Assembly (NCBI GenBank): GCA_023212725.1
Contig: JALBYF010000104.1
Location: forward strand, 1-40,872
Reading direction: 5' to 3'
Length of the DNA stretch: 40,872 bases
DNA from: Tranzscheliella williamsii
Lineage: Eukaryota; Basidiomycota; Ustilaginomycetes; Ustilaginales; Ustilaginaceae
Part shown: in pieces, positions 10,470 to 21,027 of the stretch
How positions within the stretch are numbered: the first letter of the stretch is position 1
Layout of the letters: each line of letters starts with the position of its first letter
The notes under the pieces: generated by a model
Seen by the model: only the letters and a program-made list of their open reading frames with translations
Databases searched by the model: none
What the model was told of the DNA's origin: nothing
Position numbers and translations under genes: made by a program

Positions 10470-11600
10470 ATGGGAAAGCCGGCTACTATCAGCGGCTTAA
10501 GCCGACAACGCTCTTACGCACGTTCAGCATCTTCTCGCGGCATCAGCGGCCTTTGGTCATGGATCCCTGATTCATGGGCTTGTCGCGCCTTCCTGCTCAT
10601 CACTTTGGCAGAGGCTTCCATCAATATCGCCATAGAGAGTGTCCTCTTTGCAAGATATCAATTCCACAGCAAGACACATCAAGATGCCGAGGATGAATCC
10701 AAATCACGGGCGCTTCCTGTGTTTGTCATTGTCTTCTCCATCGCTCATATCTATCAGTTTCTCCTCGCCGTCGATGCCGTCATCAACCGAAACACCATTC
10801 TTGTCATCGGCTCCATCGTCTTCAATGCTTGCTTCTTGGTCTACTCGCTGATCCAAATTTCCGAGATCCGATCGGTGCTGGGCGACGGCGTGGCAGAAGG
10901 CTCTTCACAGACGGTCCCTGTTCAGGTATTGACAGGAGCCATTCCGATCGTGATCGGAATCGCAGAGCTCTCTTTCTTTGCGCTCGGATGGCAGATGTGG
11001 AAGGAGTTCGGCTGGCAGATCTATAAGAAGATCGGTGCAGACCGAAGCCTCAAACGTGGATACCTTCACTACCAGATCTACGTTGCTCTGCTCAAATTCG
11101 ACTTCTTCACCTTCATCGCCTATTGCATCCAGCTGGTTCTGGTCGTAAAACAGATAGGCAGTGCGGAGAGATGGATCACCATCATCTCTGCGCCTTTCTC
11201 CCTGCTGATCCTCTTCTTCGCCTGGTATTCGGTTCGCAAGGAGTTCAAGGTGGGCATGTGCCTCTTCATGGTCGGTCTGACCGGGGCCATGGTCTACTAC
11301 GTCTATAAGCTGTTCCGCATCTGGCAAAACAAAGACACGCTCTACAAAGAGGTTTACAAGAGTTTGACGGTTTTTTCAACATTATCGATGCTGCTGCTTT
11401 TAATCACAGCTGCGATGACCATCCAGTGCATGCGCAACTTTGATCGCGGTCTCAAGAAGGCCATTGGGAGAGCCAAGAAAGATACCAACCAAACGCTGGA
11501 TGGCGGCTATCTGGTCGGCTACGACGGAAAAGCTTTGACAGCCCTCGGCGATGGAAGTACGAGCGTCCTGCATCTGCAGCCAAGACTGAGTCTCGACTAA
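10470..11600 (+). CDS. UPF0658-type Golgi membrane protein
   Basis: A 376-residue intronless gene. The start is ATG 10470 in strong context (GGCCATGGG); the frame extends further upstream only through a non-ATG codon. About eight hydrophobic segments are visible, among them FLLITLAEASINIAIESVLF, VFVIVFSIAHIYQFLLAV, VLTGAIPIVIGIAELSFFAL, and TLSMLLLLITAAMTI near residue 325. The family-typical block FGWQIYKKIGADRSLKRGY and the following HYQIYVALLKFDFFTFIAYC place it in the fungal UPF0658 family, whose fission yeast members localise to the Golgi. The molecular function is unknown. The C-terminal tail of about 50 residues is hydrophilic and should be cytosolic. Confidence 0.85.
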   Translation: MGKPATISGLSRQRSYARSASSRGISGLWSWIPDSWACRAFLLITLAEASINIAIESVLFARYQFHSKTHQDAEDESKSRALPVFVIVFSIAHIYQFLLAVDAVINRNTILVIGSIVFNACFLVYSLIQISEIRSVLGDGVAEGSSQTVPVQVLTGAIPIVIGIAELSFFALGWQMWKEFGWQIYKKIGADRSLKRGYLHYQIYVALLKFDFFTFIAYCIQLVLVVKQIGSAERWITIISAPFSLLILFFAWYSVRKEFKVGMCLFMVGLTGAMVYYVYKLFRIWQNKDTLYKEVYKSLTVFSTLSMLLLLITAAMTIQCMRNFDRGLKKAIGRAKKDTNQTLDGGYLVGYDGKALTALGDGSTSVLHLQPRLSLD

Positions 11601-12880
11601 TATCGACGACATCTGGTGCTGGCGCTTTGTTTCCGTTTCGCTGCTTGGACTTGTCTAGTATCTTCCCTGTATCCTTGCCCTTTCATTGCCAGAGCGGTGT
11701 CCACATATCTCGTCTTCCGCATCTGCATGACCAGATATCTGAAGCCAGGTCGTTATCCGCGGCTTCATCATCTTTCTCTTCCTCGAGCATCTTTCCTGGT
11801 CATGGTCACCCGCTGTATTATCCTCTCCGCGCAACACACTTTCTTTCTCTTTCTGGTCTAGCGTGGACAGCAGCCGATGTGATGGCGTTGGCTCTCGGCT
11901 AGGTGTATACAAGGGTTTGTGCAGCCGGCTATTCTCTGCCTTCTCCTTGGCTGGTTTTTGCCGACTATAGAGTGGCGGCGAGCGGCATGGAGCCAGTTGC
12001 GTCCGAGTGATGACAGCACTTTGCGCTGGACAACCTTGTTCTGTTCGCCACCTGAGCGCTATCAAGCGGGCTGTAAGTTCAAGCGGCACTTCCAGCCTGC
12101 CTTGTTCTTTCATGGCGGTTTGGGTCGAGGCTAGTGAAACCAATACTACATACTATTGGCAGATGCATGAGAGGCGCAACTCCCAGCTCGCTATTAATAT
12201 CGTCGACTTAGCCGTATGAGAAGTATGTACTGGGCGCAATATTCGGCATGAACGCGTCAGATACACGCATGGCGTTTGTATAAGTTATGGGCTTGTTGCT
12301 TGTTGAAAGCTATGAAATGGATTAACGTTACTTGCTACTTGCATGAGCAGAGGAGAGACGGTTGAATAGAAAATAGCATGGAGGGAATAGCGTGATTAGT
12401 GCTCCGAGCTAGCCGGCCTGGCCTAGCGTTGGTAGCGGCGTTGGTAGGTTGGTAGTTGTTGGTAGTGTTGAGTGGGATTTAGTGTCGGTGTCAGTAAAGT
12501 TGAGCGTTGTGTGCAAATGTGATGTGATAGCCACTCACACGGTTGCTTGAGGTTGCATGTCAAGCGGATCCTCATCGGCCATCTTGACAACATCCTCTTT
12601 GTCGTTCGATGCCTAGCAAGACCCGGCTCCTTTCGCTGTCGCCGCTCTCCGACGCTCCTTTATACTATCCCTTTGGCTCGAAAGCAGCGCAGACCGCCAT
12701 AGAATGCGTTTGGCGCGCAGCTGCCTCTTCATGACACTCTAGCGTCCCAAGGCCAGCGCCTACAGCACTTGCTCGCAACCTTCAGATCCGAACAGTCCTG
12801 CCGGCCTCGACGGTCCGCTCTCTTGAGGGCACCCATTTGCTGGCCTGGATTGCCGTCGAAGTGCCCGCTGGATCTTCGTC
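11601..12880. promoter_or_regulatory. intergenic: UPF0658 3' region and MIT-gene promoter
   Basis: About 1.28 kb between two plus-strand genes. The first 300 bases are likely 3' UTR. The segment 12180-12520 is AT-richer and contains a TTGGTAG-type repeat. From 12560 the sequence turns C-rich, as expected for a leader of the MIT gene. No gene is supported; the minus-strand ORF 12143-11655 has no recognisable domain and lies in the 3' region. Confidence 0.45.
12428..12475. repeat. degenerate GTTGGTAG tandem repeat
   Basis: Within 48 bases the word TTGGTAG occurs four times with spacers of 1 to 5 bases, followed by a further TGTTGAG variant. It sits about 410 bp upstream of the MIT-gene start codon. 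It looks like a young minisatellite seed; a regulatory role cannot be shown. Confidence 0.7.
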
Positions 12881-15800
12881 ATGGCTCAACACGGATCCTC
12901 ATCGGGACCCAGAGATCGACCGTTCCTCTCTTTTGATGATGCCCCGTCCTCGCCATCCGCGAAGACCGGCCCAAACGCCATGCAACCGACGATAGAACGG
13001 CCGACTTCTCGATCACCATCACTACCAACTGCCAGTCCCCGTAGCCCTCGTAACCTTAATGGCACCGGTCGATTCGAGCCTTCGTCCTACGACGCTCCCA
13101 ATTACCATCCACAAGCACTTTCCTCTTCGCTTCGTTCGTCACCGAAAGACCTCGGTGATCTCAGCACCTCAGAAGGCGTCCAAAAGCATAACGCCACCAT
13201 TGCTTCTGCGTCGCCTCCATTAGCGGCCGGTCGGACAGATCACGGCGCCACCCGGGTCTCGCCACATCCGCCGTCACAGGCCCAAACACTGTCTCCTAAT
13301 CGCCCAGCCGCAAAGGGTCCTACGCGAGGAAGCCGTCTAGGAGCATTACTGGGTCGCAGTTCTCAGCCTGCTGATGTGTCTGCAAGAGCCGACAGTTCGG
13401 CAGATGCCCACAGTGAGACTACACAATCGCACGATTCCGGCTTTTTCAGCCGTAGACTCCGCTTCAAGCCGCCAGCAACCGCCGAAACCGACAATTCGGA
13501 GGACAGCCTTGTGAAGAAAAATTCTATCCATCACCGCCATCCGCGGGACGACAATAGACCTTCAGCTTCCCGACGATCCGCCAGTGCAATGGGCATGCTG
13601 GATACCGATCCACCGTCAAGTACCTCGGTGGAAGACAGTGCCGAACGGGTTGGCGAAACTTCGCACAGACTTCAGAGGCCTTCTTCACAGTCCAACCTCT
13701 TAGATCTTGCCTCAGAGAAAGGTCCCTGGCTCCCTACCAATGGCATGGCCCCCGCCAATACCCGAGGCGGACGCTTGGGTCGTCTGACTTACAAGAAGAA
13801 CGATTCCACCTCCTTCGTCCCTCAACATCCACGTCATCCTTCCGGCCAGTCTACTAATACGCCTTACGGCTCTGATACTCACTCGGTGCCACTGGCAGGT
13901 CTCGGTCTTGGCTTAGGGACGGCGAACACTTCGATTTCCAGCGGCAGCGTAGATAGGGATTCTTTTCCTTCCCACAGAGATCTGATACTCCCTTCGATGG
14001 CACATCAACAGAATCAGCAGAGACCACAAGGCGACACCCCTCCTAACATCTCCGCAAAGGGCCATTCAAGGCACGCTGATTCTTCCGACTCCCACATTGG
14101 GATAGCTTCGTCCACTTACCAAGATTCTTCCGCTAGTGGATCTGCCCACAGCTCGTCCCGCGCCCCTTCCGTGGCCGCGGTGCAGAGCGGTTATCACAAC
14201 CGATTCAGTAGGCAGGGATATCCGCAGCAAAACTCCATGTCTCAGCGCGACGACGGTTCGCCTGCCCAAAGTTACTCCCAAGACATGCATGCCGGTGCAT
14301 CGGCTCGAAGTTCGTTGGACCGGCCACATCATTCGCCGCGAGGCACTTTATCAGATGCCGTCATTCTCGCTCTCGGTACAGTTCCTGGCAGCGAGGCTCA
14401 CCTCAACTCGAGCGGCGCGCCGCTGAGCAGTAAGAACATCCTTACAATCGCTTTGCAAAAGGCGCAGAGTGCTGTGCAACTAGACAGCGCCAACAATGTG
14501 CCTGAGGCCATTGCCGCGTACAAACAAGCTGTGCGTTTGCTTGAAGAGGTCATGGAACGCATCGCCCCTCGTCACGGCAAGCGATCCCGTCCAAGTCGCG
14601 AGGAAGAACGTCGAAGGCTACGCGTTATTCACGATACCTACGCCGACCGTATTCGTCTTCTTTCCATGATCTATTCTCCGGATGACTTCGATACACAGGA
14701 AGAGACCATCGACACCAGCCTGGACAGCTACCATCCATCAACCAAAAATGACTGGCACAATAGGTTGCGACAGACCGATGATGGCGACGACATGGTATCT
14801 CCCCAGCTGGCAAACGAACACGAACTGTCGTCGCGGACGGAAGGAAAAAGCTTCCTTGCGATCACGCCTGTGCGCGCCACCTTTCAGACGGCCGCAACAG
14901 CAGACCCTGCAGCATCTGAAGCCACCACTCCTCGACCTGGGGCTAGAGAACTTGAGCAGGAGGATGAAGGGGCAACTCGTTCACCAGGCATGGCGACCTC
15001 TGCACCTGAATCCTCTAACTATGCCTCTCTTCAACGAACGGTGCAAGATGCGGGATCTAGAGGCTCATACGGCGATCGAGCTTCGGTCTCGATGTCCATT
15101 GCCGATGAGCAATCCGACAAGGGTCTTTTCAAGGGCACAGACTTCACCGCGGAAGAAATGCCGCAAATATCCGTTCAGCCGGCAACCTCGCTCACTGGCT
15201 CTGAAACTGAGGAAGTCCTCAGGGATCAGGAAAGAATGAGTCTTAACGGTGGAAAGGAATTCAACGCGCAGGACCGATCTTCCCAGCATACTCGATCCGA
15301 TTCGGACAGCTCTTATCAAAGCACGGCAACGGCGGGAAGATTGAGGCCTACACATAATGTTCAGCGGCCCCTGGGCCCGGAAGACGAACTGAAGACACCT
15401 ATGACACCTTACTTTGATGCTGCTGACGGAGGTTTAGGAGACGACGCGCTGGCAGGCAGCCTTGTTGACCAGGTACGCCAATCTAGATTCTTTTTATCGG
15501 GGCGGAATCGTGTCGAATCAAACGAAAGAGCACCAAAGATTGGTCTCGCTCAGCGGGCGCGAGCGTTGAGTTTCAAAGGACCTCTGCTCAAACAAAAGGC
15601 GTCAATGCCGGCGTTGTCTGAGCGAAACCTCAGTGGTACGTCTGTCAATGACATTTCGTTGCCGTCTGCGCAGGCCAAACGACCAAGTACGGCCGACTCT
15701 CCTCCGGCGGATAACACTTCCGCAGAGAAAGTGAGGTCGCCAGCTTCTGAACACCCTCATGAGACCAGCTCGACTCTCACTTTGCGCCCTGGGCGCGAAC

Positions 15801-17413
15801 AAGATTTAGCCTCCGATCCGTTTTCCCGGCCTACTTCCAGCAGACCTCGGGCCTCAACAGCATCCGCTCTATTGAGCAGTGGGTCTCTGGTCAGCCCATC
15901 GACTGCTGCGGGAACCATCAGCCAGCGTCGGAAGCTTGGAAGCTACCTTTTGGGTGCTGGCAACGGCACTATCGCTCACGATATCGACGGCGACGGCGAT
16001 GCCGTTGTAAGCTCGGAGATGCTGCGCGCAGACACCGGTGGTTCTGCTGTCGGCGCAAGCGGGCTCTCAGCCGACGAGGGCACAACAAGCAGTAGCAGGG
16101 CTTCTCCCTTGTCTTCACTTGGCCGACAGAGGGCAGCTTCTCAGCCGGGCTCCAGAAGACCCTCGATCCCAGCAGCTTTCATCGCGGCGAATGCAGTTGC
16201 TAGTAATGGTACTGCCTTATCTTCAGCCACTTGTGCAAGCGAAAATTTGCCCCCCCCCGTGCCAGATTTAGCCCAAAAGCTTTCGGCCCTGGAGCTCTCC
16301 AGCACCGCAAGGTCCAGTGATCTTCACGCCGCAGTGGCTTCGAATGCGGCATGGGCGGATCCTGATGCGAGCTTTGGTTCTGCCGCTGTGCCTTTGCCGG
16401 AGCCGACAGCGGTCGATCCTGCGGAAAGTAAGGCGGGTCGGGAAACTCTATCCGAGAAGCCGTCCTCGACCTTTTTGATCACCGACCTTTTTCCATCAGG
16501 TCTACCGTCCCTTGCCGCTGGAAATCCTTCGTACGCCACGGTAAAGGCCGGTCAGAGATCGAGCCTTGGAGCCGTTCCTTCACCGCCACACGCTTTACTG
16601 CGGCCCTATTACGTTATGCGGCAGTTGCTCGAGTCGTTTCAGACTGGAGCTCAAGTCACGGATCGGCTCTACGTACCCAAGACGGTCTGGATGCAGGGTG
16701 GTGTCAAGCTGGTCTCGGTGGAGACAAAGGTGCGTGCTGTCGAGCTGCTCATCAGCGGCATTGACATGGTCGAAAAGGGCGGCGAGCCGCTCCTCCTGCC
16801 GCTAGGAAGCAATGCGGGTTTGGAGACCTCGAATGCGTCGCGATTCGTCAAGCAGCTGGAGGAGTTTGAGGCGCTTCTGACCGAGGTGCAGAACAGTCTG
16901 GCGAAGAAGCTGCCGTTCGTGGAGACGGTGGCGGGTGGGAGGGGGAGCAAGTCGTTCGGCAGCCGGCTGACGCGCGGGTTGGGGATGGCGGGGGTGGGGC
17001 AGGCCAAGATGATGGATTCCACGTCGGTGGGGGTGTATATCGAGGTGTTGGGGCGGCTGTTTGGGCGGGTGGGTGCGCTGGCAGTGCACACCAGCTGGGT
17101 GCTGGGGGTGGGGGGTGCGGTGGCGGCGCCGCACGTCGAGCGGACGTTCCAGGCGGACATGGCCGCCGCGCCGCGCCCCCTCCCCGCGCCCGCTCCCGCC
17201 GCCTCGCTCCAAAGCCCCACCGGCATCGGCACCGCACACGCCGACCTCAACGCCTACTCGGTCCTCCCTCCACCCGTCCGCCAAAACATCCACGCCCGCC
17301 TCGCCAGAACGTCCGACTTTTTCGCCCGCGTCGCCCTCACCTTTGTCCTCCAAGACGTCGCCGTCCTCCTCGACAAACACGTCAAGAAACGCAGCGCTGT
17401 CTTCGCAGACTAG
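12881..17413 (+). CDS. large MIT-domain protein
   Basis: A 1510-residue intronless ORF from ATG 12881 (context GTCATGGC). Residues 1-510 are Ser/Pro/His-rich and probably disordered. Residues about 515-605 form a three-helix MIT domain: ILTIALQKAQSAVQLDSANN, then VPEAIAAYKQAVRLLEEVME, then an RVIHDTYADRIRLL helix. MIT domains bind ESCRT-III tails or other endosomal partners, so a role in endosome or vacuole traffic is inferred. After another long disordered part, residues about 1240-1505 form a second ordered region starting PYYVMRQLLESFQTGAQVTD with RLYVPKTVWMQGGVKL, a block typical of large fungal MIT proteins. A run of nine C at 16250-16258 encodes three prolines in frame. The last 480 bases show the sharpest G-to-C skew flip of the window. 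Confidence 0.85.
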   Translation: MAQHGSSSGPRDRPFLSFDDAPSSPSAKTGPNAMQPTIERPTSRSPSLPTASPRSPRNLNGTGRFEPSSYDAPNYHPQALSSSLRSSPKDLGDLSTSEGVQKHNATIASASPPLAAGRTDHGATRVSPHPPSQAQTLSPNRPAAKGPTRGSRLGALLGRSSQPADVSARADSSADAHSETTQSHDSGFFSRRLRFKPPATAETDNSEDSLVKKNSIHHRHPRDDNRPSASRRSASAMGMLDTDPPSSTSVEDSAERVGETSHRLQRPSSQSNLLDLASEKGPWLPTNGMAPANTRGGRLGRLTYKKNDSTSFVPQHPRHPSGQSTNTPYGSDTHSVPLAGLGLGLGTANTSISSGSVDRDSFPSHRDLILPSMAHQQNQQRPQGDTPPNISAKGHSRHADSSDSHIGIASSTYQDSSASGSAHSSSRAPSVAAVQSGYHNRFSRQGYPQQNSMSQRDDGSPAQSYSQDMHAGASARSSLDRPHHSPRGTLSDAVILALGTVPGSEAHLNSSGAPLSSKNILTIALQKAQSAVQLDSANNVPEAIAAYKQAVRLLEEVMERIAPRHGKRSRPSREEERRRLRVIHDTYADRIRLLSMIYSPDDFDTQEETIDTSLDSYHPSTKNDWHNRLRQTDDGDDMVSPQLANEHELSSRTEGKSFLAITPVRATFQTAATADPAASEATTPRPGARELEQEDEGATRSPGMATSAPESSNYASLQRTVQDAGSRGSYGDRASVSMSIADEQSDKGLFKGTDFTAEEMPQISVQPATSLTGSETEEVLRDQERMSLNGGKEFNAQDRSSQHTRSDSDSSYQSTATAGRLRPTHNVQRPLGPEDELKTPMTPYFDAADGGLGDDALAGSLVDQVRQSRFFLSGRNRVESNERAPKIGLAQRARALSFKGPLLKQKASMPALSERNLSGTSVNDISLPSAQAKRPSTADSPPADNTSAEKVRSPASEHPHETSSTLTLRPGREQDLASDPFSRPTSSRPRASTASALLSSGSLVSPSTAAGTISQRRKLGSYLLGAGNGTIAHDIDGDGDAVVSSEMLRADTGGSAVGASGLSADEGTTSSSRASPLSSLGRQRAASQPGSRRPSIPAAFIAANAVASNGTALSSATCASENLPPPVPDLAQKLSALELSSTARSSDLHAAVASNAAWADPDASFGSAAVPLPEPTAVDPAESKAGRETLSEKPSSTFLITDLFPSGLPSLAAGNPSYATVKAGQRSSLGAVPSPPHALLRPYYVMRQLLESFQTGAQVTDRLYVPKTVWMQGGVKLVSVETKVRAVELLISGIDMVEKGGEPLLLPLGSNAGLETSNASRFVKQLEEFEALLTEVQNSLAKKLPFVETVAGGRGSKSFGSRLTRGLGMAGVGQAKMMDSTSVGVYIEVLGRLFGRVGALAVHTSWVLGVGGAVAAPHVERTFQADMAAAPRPLPAPAPAASLQSPTGIGTAHADLNAYSVLPPPVRQNIHARLARTSDFFARVALTFVLQDVAVLLDKHVKKRSAVFAD

Positions 17414-17871
17414 GCCCATAATCCCCGACCTCGACTTGACCGGCTGCATTGCTGTCCCGCCATGTATTCACCTGTACTCTACACGCTATCATACACTTGC
17501 GACCGTACAAATCTCTCGTTTCGGCTCTTTTTGATTCTCGGTAAACACAAGGCGCCTGTGGCAGTATTTGCGCAGTTTTGTACATTCAGGGTGGAATGAC
17601 CACCAACAAACTACAGACAGCAGAAACGAGGCCGAGTCCATGTGACCGCGTAGTGAGGATCAGGTGGCGAGGTATACAGTGGCTATACAATGGCTATAAG
17701 ACGAGACATAAGGGAAGCGAAAAACAAGGTTTGCAAGCCGCCATCAACCGACTCAGATCGGCGACAGAGCCTAGGCAACAGAGCGATTCGCCGGTACTTC
17801 AGAGGTTAGTGAGGATCCGCGGGGCTGGGGGTATGTGTTGAAAGGGCGGAACAGCTTGCCCGGAGTGCCGC
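17414..17871. other. convergent spacer between MIT and SUR7-like genes
   Basis: These 458 bp separate the stop codons of two convergent genes and should hold both 3' UTRs. I see no gene, repeat or defined terminator in it. Confidence 0.6.
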
Positions 17872-18785
17872 TTAGTACTCGCTTCGACCGGTGCAGCACG
17901 AGATGATGTAGGGTACAATAGACAGGACGCAGGCTACAAACGCAGCCCAGATGAGCCAGAGCGCCTTGCCGTAGTGCACAACGACGCCGTACTGGTCACC
18001 GACCGAAGATCGTGCCTTGGTGTAGATGGCGGTAAGAAGCGCAGCACCGACACCGAGCGTCAGCGCAGCAAGAAGAGCAATGAAGGCGGCACCGAGAAAG
18101 GCGAATCGGTGCGAGACAAGACCGGCGATCCAAGCGAGGAAAGCAAGGATAGAACCGATGAAGATGAGGTACATGGCGGGCTTCGAGTAGTCCCCAAGAT
18201 ACTTGGAATTTCGGAAAGTGGACGAGGGGAGAAAGTTCTGGATTTGCGTACGGGCGGCCTGGGGTGCATCATCGACGATGGCGTCAATGGGCTGCCACTC
18301 GAAGCCGAAGGATCTGTCGCTGCAGGAACGGCTCGAGCCCGAAGGCTGTCCGGCGCAGTAATTGTACAGACCCCATTGGTACGATTGCTTGATACCGTTT
18401 CCGCGGCCTTCGACAGCGTTGGCATCAGTGGCGTAGAGACCATCGACGCTCACGCTGGATCGCGACAGCGCATCACCGAGTCCTGACGTGTCAACCGTGA
18501 CGAAACGGATGTTGCGTGTGACAATGTTGTTGGTCAACTGTCCAATGTTGGCAAAAATACAAAGGACGACCGCAGCGAATGTCAGGAACTCGCCTGTCGA
18601 GGACAGAGACGCCAGCAACAGCCAAAGAGAGATCAAAGTTTAAAGGGTCAGCGCCATATAGCGGCTAGGAATCGGCAGGCTAGGGTCAAAAAGCCGTGCA
18701 CGGCAATCTGACCGCCAGGAGTCTCGCGACGTTCTGATAAAGAATAATACGTACCGAGCCCGACGCAAAGACCTCTGAAGACCAT
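17872..18785 (-). CDS. SUR7/PalI family membrane protein (two exons)
   Basis: I place exon 1 at 18785-18755 and exon 2 at 18593-17872, joined over a 161-nt intron (donor GTACGT at 18754-18749, branch CTGAC near 18635, acceptor TCGACAG ending at 18594). The product is 250 residues and starts MVFRGLCVGLGEFLTFAAVV. Four hydrophobic segments lie near residues 7-28, 149-170, 174-201 and 219-241. The long first extracellular loop has the WGLYNYCAG motif with a second Cys about 11 residues later, the claudin-like signature of the SUR7/PalI family. Family members sit in the plasma membrane at eisosomes or act in pH sensing; which applies here is unknown. Without splicing the frame has no ATG at its 5' end and is closed by a TAA just upstream, which supports the intron. 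Confidence 0.8.
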
Positions 18786-21027
18786 GCTGAACAGTCGATG
18801 AAGATGCCGAGAGCCGGCTAGGATGTCTGCTACACGAAGAGGATCGAGGTCGACGCCGCACTGGCCCGGTGGATCTAGGAGCCTACGGCGCTGGTGGTCG
18901 CAAGGGGGGTGCTGACGGTAGGGAAAGGTTAGAGGGGCGCTCAAGATGGAGGTAGGCTAGGGAAACCGCACTATTATATTCAACAGCAGCGAGAAAACAG
19001 TCAACGGAGCAAGCAGCGCGGAACAAGACGACAGATACTGCACCACCACGGGCGATGACGGCTGATGGGGAGGGCGGGCGGTGCTGCTCCCATGGTGCTG
19101 CTCGTCGATTTGAAATGCATGCAAACGCAAGGTGCATGCAAAGGCTATGACGGCAAGGATACAGCCTAGCAGCTGAGCAGCTGCAAAGGCACCCTCAGCA
19201 TCCGCACTCACATTACCACTGTTGCAACAACGCGGAGAGGCCGACATGGTCGCCCAGTTTCAGGCAGCGGGGCATGAAAAGCTACCAAAAAGGACGACGG
19301 ATAGAGCGATGAACGATGAGCTCATCTGATGCACCGCATCTGTTGCAGCTGCACAACCTGGCTCTAGACCGTGTATTCGAGATCTGTCTCCACTTGTATT
19401 CCGCAATAGCATTATTGCTGATTGACCATGTTTAGCGAGATGACATGTTAGGCGATCCTTTTGGCCAAAAGTCGATGGATTGTCTCAGTTTGCAGCGCGT
19501 ACATTGGGAATCTCACTCTCAATTGAATCTTCCACCCCAAGTTAGCCTGTCCCCTGTGAGTACTAGTAGCTGCGAATTACACGGACAAGTTATCAAGGTT
19601 GAAGTGAAGAGTTGCAGGTAGTTTGTGCTGTGGCTGTACCTTTTTTCGGGCAGCCTCCGAACGCAATTAATCGTGAATGGTAAGAGCTTACCGCGTGCAA
19701 AACTCTGCGGCATGGTCTATCTGTCTTCGGTGGCTTGATGTTATCGTCGCTACACAGCCGACAGGGACTCATGCTAAATGCTAGGTGTCTGTGAGGCAAT
19801 ATTCCGACACCTCACCTGACTAAGCTGTTGCGGGCGTCAAGGTGGATTGTCTACGTCTTACGCGGAATGGAATTTGCAATCAGCATCGCCACGATGAAGG
19901 CAGGCTACTCCGACAAATGCGCGCTCAGAGCGAGACAGGCTAGGCTGAGAAGCCAAGGCTTGCAGGCACAGGGTGCAACGTCATTTCATTCGCTGCCGTT
20001 CAGATTTGGCACAGAAGGCATTTACGTCAAGTGCTGCTGTCTGGGCGGCAAAAGACAATCATGAATCGTAGCGCAGCTATCTCGGACTGCCATCATCGCC
20101 AATCCGGTGGCACTCCTGTATCATAACGAGCATAGCAAGTGTCGTGTGGCTTCTGACTTCTGCTCAAGAGTTCCTGCCTCCTACATGCACAACATGCCCT
20201 CAGCTGCTCGCAAGCAGCGCCTTCGTTGCTTTTACTCTGCCGGTACAGACAAAAGTCTGCGCGACATCGCATGATGACTTGATCATCGTCGTGGATCGCC
20301 GCCTCAGCACTCTTCCGGGAGTTAGCTGTTCCGATCTGACACTGCAAGATGTAGGTAGCGAGGCGCAGGGCCATGATTCCGCTAGGCGAATCCCAGGATC
20401 AACGGCACCTCGTTCCGAGCGTCACTGTTTCGTCACTTTGCAGTGCTCGACCGCTCTAACAACCTATCTCGCGCAACTAAAGCTGTTAAGACGGTGGACA
20501 TACACCTCTCGTCGTCCTGCAGAAGTAAGATCGAATTTTGTAGCTGAGTGTAGGCACTGCCCGCACTTGACTACCGTCTGGAACAACCACCATTTCGGGC
20601 ACATCAAAGCGTCCGCTTTGACGTCTGGTTGATTTGCCAGAAGCTGGGACTCTGACTCAGTGACTTTTACGTTGCGATTCATACGGAAGGCAGAAGTTCA
20701 TTGTGGGATCCGTAGATTGAGCGAAGGAAGGAGGGAGGTCTGCCAATCTGCAAGTTAGTTGCAGGGCGCGGGTTCGAGTGTGATTAGCACAGCTGACTGC
20801 TGGGTTTGGCCCTCTCTACAGCTTGACACAAGTCAAGCCGCGCTGATTCCCTCGCCGGTTGCCTACCTTCCTTGGTTTCATATGTGAACCACCGCCGACC
20901 CTAACATCCTCACCCCTCTCGGACCAATTGACTCACTCAAGGACGGGCCTGTTCCGCACACCAGACGGGGAACTGTCCGTACTCCGCCCAAATCGTCCGA
21001 CTTGAAGAGGCGTGCACGGAGATCGCT
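18786..21027. promoter_or_regulatory. divergent intergenic region, SUR7-like / CorA
   Basis: About 2.2 kb between two divergent genes. I found no recognisable gene on either strand. The stretch 18900-19250 (minus) is probably the leader of the SUR7-like gene. The last 180 bases before 21028 are C-rich and fit a CorA-gene leader. A GGTTCGAG word at 20771 resembles a tRNA B box, but no cloverleaf can be folded around it. Confidence 0.45.

Noticed and set aside
11655..12143. 162-codon minus-strand ORF downstream of the UPF0658 gene
   Set aside because: Low-complexity Arg/Lys/Glu-rich translation of a 3' region, with no domain.
16802..17449. Long antisense ORFs over the MIT 3' end, and similar ones over the ECD, MOSC and MDR 3' ends
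   Set aside because: They result from scarce stop codons in about 70% GC DNA; the sense frames carry the recognisable domains.
20144..20632. 162-codon plus-strand ORF in the SUR7-CorA intergenic region
   Set aside because: It starts at a non-ATG codon and has no domain, no splice-linked continuation and no coding-like codon bias.
20700..20800. Possible tRNA gene (GGTTCGAG word resembling a B box)
   Set aside because: The bases flanking the word cannot form a T-arm stem, and no acceptor stem or A box is found upstream.
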